The position numbers and the translations under genes are program-made. The notes beneath the pieces are model-generated. The model made no database searches. It saw only the letters and a list, made by a program, of their open reading frames with translations, and was not told the DNA's origin. Of a stretch of 64,000 nucleotides of DNA, positions 59,401-64,000 are shown piece after piece; positions within the stretch are counted from its first letter, which is position 1, and each line of letters opens with the position of its first letter. Location of the stretch: NCBI RefSeq assembly GCF_964355755.1, contig NC_092678.1:23168365-23232364 (forward strand). Direction: 5' to 3'. Source of the DNA: Antedon mediterranea (Eukaryota > Echinodermata > Crinoidea > Comatulida > Antedonidae).

Positions 59401-61374
59401 ACATCTACATCTTGAGTAATAGACCAATATATATATTCTTACATTGTTCTTTTATTGTTGCGTCCACCATGAGGTCTGAACGGAAGGTTGCCAGTGGCAA
59501 CGTGATACAACGTAACACCCAGGCTCCACAGATCTACCGACGAGTTGAAGCCTGTTCCTGTACTATCACTCAACAAAGCTCTGGCATACATATCTGGATG
59601 CTAAAAAAAAATATTTCAAAACCTCAAACCTTGAACATGGAATTGTTTACATTGTATGAATAAATGGAAGGTAGGAAAATGAAAGGTATGAGGATGAAAG
59701 ATGGAAAGAAATATGGAAACTAACCAAATATTCCTCTGTTCCATAGAGCGAAACAAAATTCTCATCGTTTGATAGTTGCCTAGCAGCACCAAAGTCTGCT
59801 AGTTTGTAGATATTTTGTCCATCTTTGCCCTCCATAACCATGATGTTACCAGGCTTCAAGTCACGGTGCACAATCTGTTTATTTTGTAAGTATTTCATTC
59901 CAGAGCCTGACAAAACAAAATCATTCATTAATTATCAATATATGTTTTAACACTATAAGCTCCGTCTACACTATCAAACTAGTTTGACAAAAATGTGTGA
60001 TGTGCCCAAATATGGTAGTGATATGATGTCATCGTGTCCATATATGGGTGGCGCATTACAATTTGTTTGAAGTTTGATAGTGTAGACAGAGCTTTAGTCC
60101 ATATTTTTATAGCCAATAACACTAACAACACAAAACAACATACTTATTAACTATAGGTAGAAGAAAACTTACAAATATCAGACAACACTCTTTTATATTC
60201 GTGTTCTGGAACACCAAACATGAATTGCGGTAACTCAAGCATTGTGTACAAGCTGCCCTTACTACATAACTCCATCACTATGACACGCTGGCGACTTCTC
60301 TCCTGTAAACATCAAACACATTGATTATTATTCATTTTCTCTATCAGAATGAGATGTATCGAAAATCTTGGGAGAGGAGTAGTGTTCGAAGGCACGTCAA
60401 AACCATAAATCAACAAAACAGAGGGAATTTAACACCTCCCAGGTGAAATATTAAGTTTAGATAAGCAACAGGTTTGAGTTTTAGAGCAGACGAAAAAAGA
60501 TATAGAAAATAAATTTTTCTTTTTTGTTGATCCAATAGATCGAAAGTACTAAAAATGAAAAATTTCTCTTCTATAATATTAGGATTCTAATAAAATTATT
60601 TCAAGAATACCATATCATATTATGCAATTTAATTATATTTTTTGTGTGGATTTGATTATGAAATTTGTAAATTAATGCATGTTTTAATGAAAATCTTGGA
60701 TAGTAAAAAATTAATTTAGTCACAAATTGGGCTTAAGATAAAAACTTACATCGACATCAATAGCTATCAGTTGTACTACGTTCCTGTGTTTCAGTTGCTT
60801 AAGCACCTCAAACTCTCTGTCTTGTACCGCACCAGGCCGCATGAAGCTGGAGTTATTAAAGACTTTCACGGCTACCTTGTGTCCACGGGTCTAATTTTTA
60901 AAGAAAAAAAAATCAATTAGAGTAAATGTGATTTGCACTCAAGCAGACAATCTTTTCTGCTTTTCTCATCACACTACTATATGGATGCCAGAAAAGTGGT
61001 TATCTTATTGGAATTGAACATACAGTGAAATAAAAACATCAGGGCGTAAGAAACAGTACGGGTGGTTAGGTTTCAACCTAACCACTTTTTCACCTTTGAC
61101 AACCCAGTGACTTGAACTGAGATTGTTCCCTTTTTCTTGCAAAAACCGGCCCACTTTATTTCTCGTGGCTACATCACTGCATAGTGGTCTAACGGTAGAG
61201 TACTAATAACCAGAGAAGTGAAAGTTCATGTATTGGTTTTGGCAACATTTTTTAACCATCACAAATTGTCTAATTTTAACATACCTTTGATCTACCAGTG
61301 TAGACAGCACTGGTAGCCCCTGTTCCCAACACATCTTTCTCACTCCAGATGTACCCCGTAGAAGTAGATAACAT
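50382..61374 (-). CDS. TBK1: TBK1 / IKK-epsilon kinase
   Basis: Eighteen coding exons: 61285-61374, 60750-60890, 60173-60302, 59725-59906, 59443-59600, 58994-59105, 55502-55683, 54745-54950, 53948-54006, 53622-53713, 53132-53324, 52618-52739, 51969-52080, 51558-51659, 51365-51460, 51109-51180, about 50679-50868, and 50382-50511 (downstream borders within a few bases). The product is about 790 residues, against 729 in human. The kinase domain has the glycine loop [11 protein letters not shown], catalytic lysine in [17 protein letters not shown] and the activation-loop serine in [19 protein letters not shown], equivalent to human Ser172. Then come a ubiquitin-like domain (about 54745-55683), a long coiled-coil scaffold, and a C-terminal helix where vertebrate adaptors such as TANK bind. 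The family phosphorylates IRF3-type factors and autophagy receptors. All catalytic residues are intact. Confidence 0.95.
51788..51918 (+). mobile_element. Fold-back MITE copy 16
   Basis: caagctttgtctactctatc start, two core units, and a right arm whose central part is deleted (gacatcacataaagtttgat), ending gtgtagacagcttt. Confidence 0.85.
52375..52540 (-). mobile_element. tRNA-derived SINE, subfamily 1 (inverted copy)
   Basis: Read on the minus strand: gtaacatgcttgccttccaa, ccagggttcaatcctgacct, then ctctttcaactccactccct and gacttagtttataagcatga. It closely matches 37112-37265. It lies in a TBK1 intron. Confidence 0.75.
52797..53085 (+). mobile_element. SINE with conserved core and (AAATA)n tail
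   Basis: A non-coding body containing tctcggataaggacttttaa, cgtaggtcctccagtgtaca, catgtgcattttaaagaacc and ggtgggtgtactagtccaca, then an (aaata)n tail. The GTGTACAC..TGTGCA..TTAAAGAACC block resembles a core I recall from marine invertebrate SINEs. A related fragment is at 33530-33735. Confidence 0.6.
54062..54267 (-). mobile_element. Fold-back MITE copy 17 interrupted by another repeat
   Basis: Intact termini (aagctctgtctacactatca and gatagtgtagacagagcttt). Between the words gatgatgt and cactaccata, about 75 bases are inserted (54128-54202). Confidence 0.9.
54128..54202 (-). mobile_element. SINE-like element nested in MITE copy 17
   Basis: Contains cctaatgatcagctttggct and ggatggaccatcctcat followed by aaataaataaataaat, the same family as 34880-35125. 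It replaces the expected catat between the MITE words, so it inserted after the MITE. Confidence 0.75.
54520..54655 (+). mobile_element. Retroposon 3' end with (AAT)n tail
   Basis: Even-composition sequence (ggaacctgaactcttgttat, aggttcctgcctactccctt) ends at ggcaataaataataataata. A simple-repeat tail after a sharp composition change suggests a LINE or SINE end. No frame was identified. Confidence 0.4.
55022..55145 (-). mobile_element. Fold-back MITE copy 18
   Basis: Left terminus tgtctacactatcaaacttt, one core unit, and right terminus gatagtgtagacaaggctta. Confidence 0.9.
55808..56407 (-). repeat. Long terminal repeat (3' LTR of the minus-strand element)
   Basis: Begins tgtaatataatgttgggttg and ends cttatattaca on the plus strand. 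It is paired with 56995-57591. Confidence 0.9.
56995..57591 (-). repeat. Long terminal repeat (5' LTR of the minus-strand element)
   Basis: Same sequence as 55808-56407, with cat missing near 57367. It is bordered internally by the primer-binding-site candidate. Confidence 0.9.
57700..58885 (+). pseudogene. Dead non-LTR (CR1/jockey-like) reverse transcriptase remnant
   Basis: Three frames carry pieces of one polymerase: a [15 protein letters not shown] block, then a [20 protein letters not shown] block (RT motif B region), then the thumb-side region with [14 protein letters not shown] and, after a frame change near 58405, [20 protein letters not shown] to the C-terminus [11 protein letters not shown]. 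The catalytic YADD-type motif is absent where expected around 58010-58060, because a short rearrangement there breaks the frame. The endonuclease half and 5' end are missing. It ends in an aagtaaacaagtaaaagtaa tail. It lies inside TBK1 intron 6. Confidence 0.85.
59144..59366 (-). mobile_element. Fold-back MITE copy 19 (largest core array; family description)
   Basis: Left terminus aagccttgtctacactatca, a phrase tgtgatatgtccatatatgg, acatgatgtc, five tandem 20-21 bp units (atatcactaccatattttag and variants), a cap tgggcatatcaca, and right terminus tttgatagtgtagacagagc. Family structure: terminal inverted repeats of about 24-28 bp, inner inverted words tgtgatgtgccca and tgggcacatcaca, and a variable core array. 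Many copies are flanked by TA or TTA. There is no coding capacity. Unit phrases read as KYGSDML in a spurious frame at 59153-59404. Confidence 0.9.
59956..60097 (+). mobile_element. Fold-back MITE copy 20
   Basis: Left terminus aagctccgtctacactatca, one core unit, a modified middle (gggtggcgcattaca), and right terminus gatagtgtagacagagcttt. Confidence 0.9.
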
Positions 61375-62236
61375 AGTGCTTTTTCTCAGTACTCAAATTC
61401 CGTTTTACTAGATTGATAAAAACAGATTTAAGAGAGAAAACTTTTTAATGCACTTAAAAAAAAATTTAAAATAGTATAGGCCTGTTTCTAATAGTTACTA
61501 CTGTATATGTACAGTGTTAATTAATAACTTTTTGAATGTCATATACTTGTCACACACACACACCATTTTTTTTTCGCAATTCGTACATTTCATAATTTGT
61601 CAGTTAAGTCATAGTAAAAGGGAAAAAAGCAAGTAAATATTCATTCAAGGTTGAAATAAAAATGATTGCATTATGCGTTTATCATGTGGGCGTTAAAATT
61701 GAATTGATTTATTGATTGGTTGGTTGGTTGTACTTTGCTATTTACAATTGTTGTCAGTCTATTTGTCAGCAATAAAGAATGACAAAGTACAGTATTTGGA
61801 AACCTACTGGAAACTTACACAAATTGTGTCACAATAAAAAATAGTCAGTTTATATATGACAACCCCAATGTTATACAAAGAAAGCATACTCTCACCAGTT
61901 TTAGGCGTATTTAAAAAATCAAAATATGTAATCTTGAAATCATACGGTATAGCATTTTCTTAATTGATCATTGAAATAATTTGCTGTACATAAAATACAG
62001 TAAGTTTTATAAACATTATATTTTAATAAATGAACCTTTTCCTTTTTAAAATACTACTACTAGGCTAGGCCTAGCCTATATGCTATCTAGCTAGGTTTTT
62101 ATTCAACTGATATTTTCTTCTAGTTTAGATCTCCTAGCCTTCAGAGTGAGTAATTATATAGGCCTAGGCTATTTTAAGCTTACCATTATACCATAGAGAC
62201 TATGATTATACAAATTACTTACACAATTTCACTTTA
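61285..62236 (-). promoter_or_regulatory. TBK1 5' UTR: coding-exon acceptor and probable upstream UTR exon
   Basis: The first coding exon has an acceptor at about 61410 (tttatcaatctag on the minus strand), so the 5' UTR is spliced. A donor consistent with a leader exon lies at about 62236 (aagaaagag/gtaaag). If the two are joined, a tiny upstream frame ATG AAG AAA GAG is closed by TAA formed across the splice. Inferred only from splice signals. Confidence 0.4.
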
Positions 62237-63249
62237 CCTCTTTCTTCATTTTACCCGAAAACGGATATGTCAATATAAAATGGCGATGAATAAACAAATT
62301 AATTCTATTTATAGGGGGATCAACAATTGATAAAAATTTCAGGGTTTTCCCATAATTAGACTTTCGTGTACAGACGCACTGTGAATGAATAGTAGGCGAC
62401 TACGTACCAATTTGGTATACATTGTTTACCTTGTGCCTGGTAGTGAGGCTAGGCATAACTGTTTACGTACGTACGTACGTAATACCGTACCTTTTAGGCC
62501 TAGCTTATTATAGGCCTAAAAACCTACTTCGGTATAATATACCAATCAAAATATTATTGCAACTTGCTCCATGATCAAAGGGTACGTAAAAATTATCATT
62601 AACTAGGTAGACATAGCTTTGATATAAATAAATATGTAGGCTAGGCCGGCCTAGCTAGCTAGCTAGTAACTAGTACCTAGCCTAGGCCTAGAGTCCTAGC
62701 TAGTACTAGTAGTAGGCCTACTCATTCTCATCATACAGGAGGGGCGGCCAGGGCAGAAGGTCCACGCACAGGACATACTAATCTACGCCCGGCAGTGCCC
62801 GGTACCACCCGGTACCACCCGGTGGGATTTTATGAGTATTGTGTTATCAACTATTAGTATGTGCTACAGTATTACTATTTAACAATTGTCGTATTCGATT
62901 GGGAACTTTCGTCATCAACATTGTCAAAGATTCGTTGAGTACTTTTTGTATTCAAATTGTAAATTTGTGCTCAACAGAAAGTCATTCGAATAGAAAACGT
63001 TGACAACGAAAGCTTTTTCGTTAAGAACAATCTCAACGCTCAAAATACTCCGTTAAAGAAGTACTCAACGGAAAAACTACTCAACGGTACACTCGAATAC
63101 GACAATTATTTATGCAAGAAACTGTCAAAATACTGATGATGAAGACTGAATGAAGACCGCCTTCTTTGTTTGGTGTAGATTAGTTAGTATGACCAGAATG
63201 AAATGAAACTATGACTCAATATATATATCTTTTCAGAAATCTATCAAGA
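62237..63249. other. Divergent intergenic region upstream of TBK1 and the 63.25-kb gene
   Basis: Contains a (CGTA)n microsatellite at about 62464-62482, a ctag/aggcct-rich cluster at 62636-62725 and a ccggtaccacccggtaccac repeat near 62797-62825. An acceptor-like ttttcag at 63229-63235 implies an upstream UTR exon for the next gene. No other gene is seen. Confidence 0.5.
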
Positions 63250-64000
63250 ATGCCTGGAGTTCGAACCAATCGTCGTCTGTGTCTCATGGGACTAATAATG
63301 GTAACATTGGCTTTATACGGTTGGATTAAACTCTTCATGATGACTTTAAATTACGATTTTCATCCCAAGCTGGCCAGTATTACCGACATGAAGTTGTTTA
63401 CAACAGAATTGAAACATAGTCATGTAAGCAATCATTAAATTAATGAACGATTAAAACCAAAAATTCTTTAAAAGTTTGTAAAAAAGAAATAACACTTGCA
63501 TTTATTTTCAGGACTGGTACCACAAAGTTTGCTTCAATGGTTTGCGTCAAGAATTCTCAATTTCTAGGCTTGAGGATTTTCAAGAAAGGTGGAAAGTGTC
63601 TTCACAATTGGACTGCAGGTAAAATATTAAAAATAAATGATTTAAATCTTTATAATTCAATAAATATTTGCATCAATGTTTCTTCATAACTTTGTATTTA
63701 TGCTTATTTTTTTAGGGTAACGTACGATATGTTTGAACGAATTTACGACGTGAAGAGAAGGTCAGGTCAAATTGTCGTACCAGACACGTTTCAAACTAAA
63801 CTGTTAAAGTGGCTTGGAAACAGTGAGGATCTTCTACGCGAGGCAAAGCTCCAAGTAAGTACGAAAACAGGAACACCTTCAGCCTCAACTCCCATCAATT
63901 ATGTTTTTTTCTAAATCTTTCTGGAAAATAATTTAATATTCGTTTACTTTTTCTTCGACAGTTTATTACAATAATTTATAATAAATATACAAACGAAGAA
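63250..64000 (+). CDS. Unidentified type II membrane protein, N-terminal exons only
   Basis: Four exons run off the window: 63250-63423, 63512-63618, 63716-63854 and 63962 to the end, with good GT-AG borders and continuous phase. The start MPGVRTNRRLCLMGLIMVTL follows a spliced leader and gives a basic N-terminus then one hydrophobic helix (about residues 9-27), the layout of Golgi type II enzymes or a signal anchor. The lumenal part reads DWYHKVCFNGLRQEFSISRL, WKVSSQLDCR, VTYDMFERIYDVKRRSGQIV, LLKWLGNSEDLLREAKLQ and IIYNKYTNEE. I do not recognise the family. The transmembrane topology suggests a secretory-pathway enzyme, but no catalytic motif is visible in this portion. Confidence 0.75.

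Noticed and set aside
59153-59404. Frame with tandem KYGSDML repeats
   Set aside because: It is produced by the tandem core units of a MITE, and similar phrases appear at other copies.

Overview
This is an AT-rich animal nuclear window. Genes are split by GT-AG introns, intergenic and intronic DNA is full of short repeats, and the encoded proteins are metazoan-specific. Clear homologues of human FBXL5, C1orf74, MANF and TBK1 sit beside abundant MITEs, tRNA-derived SINEs and marine-invertebrate-style minisatellites. That points to an invertebrate, probably a deuterostome such as an echinoderm. The sequence alone does not fix the species, and the taxon is inference.

Layout. 1-8.5 kb: no convincing gene, only MITE pieces and minisatellites. 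8.5-14.5 kb (-): FBXL5, nine coding exons, complete, with iron-sensing hemerythrin ligands, F-box, leucine-rich repeats and Cys-rich C-terminus. 14.87-15.41 kb (+): a single-exon gene resembling the sperm microtubule inner protein SPMIP1, head to head with FBXL5. 17.4-44.6 kb (-): one giant gene of about 44 coding exons and about 2,720 residues, made of an EF-hand head, five tandem modules of about 400-465 residues that mostly keep the same exon pattern, and a coiled-coil tail. I could not tie it to a named family. 45.2-46.0 kb (+): a C1orf74/UPF0739 homologue, head to head with the giant gene. 46.9-48.05 kb (-): MANF, four exons, ending in a KDEL-like signal. 50.4-61.4 kb (-): TBK1/IKK-epsilon kinase, 18 coding exons. 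Its sixth intron holds a nearly intact non-autonomous LTR retrotransposon and a dead LINE reverse transcriptase. 63.25 kb to the end (+): the first exons of an unidentified type II membrane protein.

The genes do not form a pathway. FBXL5 (iron-dependent ubiquitin ligase adaptor), MANF (ER stress) and TBK1 (innate immune and autophagy kinase) are neighbours only. The strongest novelty is the giant modular EF-hand/coiled-coil gene, with a probable internal alternative promoter at 27.2 kb, a vestigial duplicated exon and a 21-nt microexon. The most pervasive repeat is a fold-back MITE seen about 20 times; its core is itself a variable array of a ~20-bp unit.
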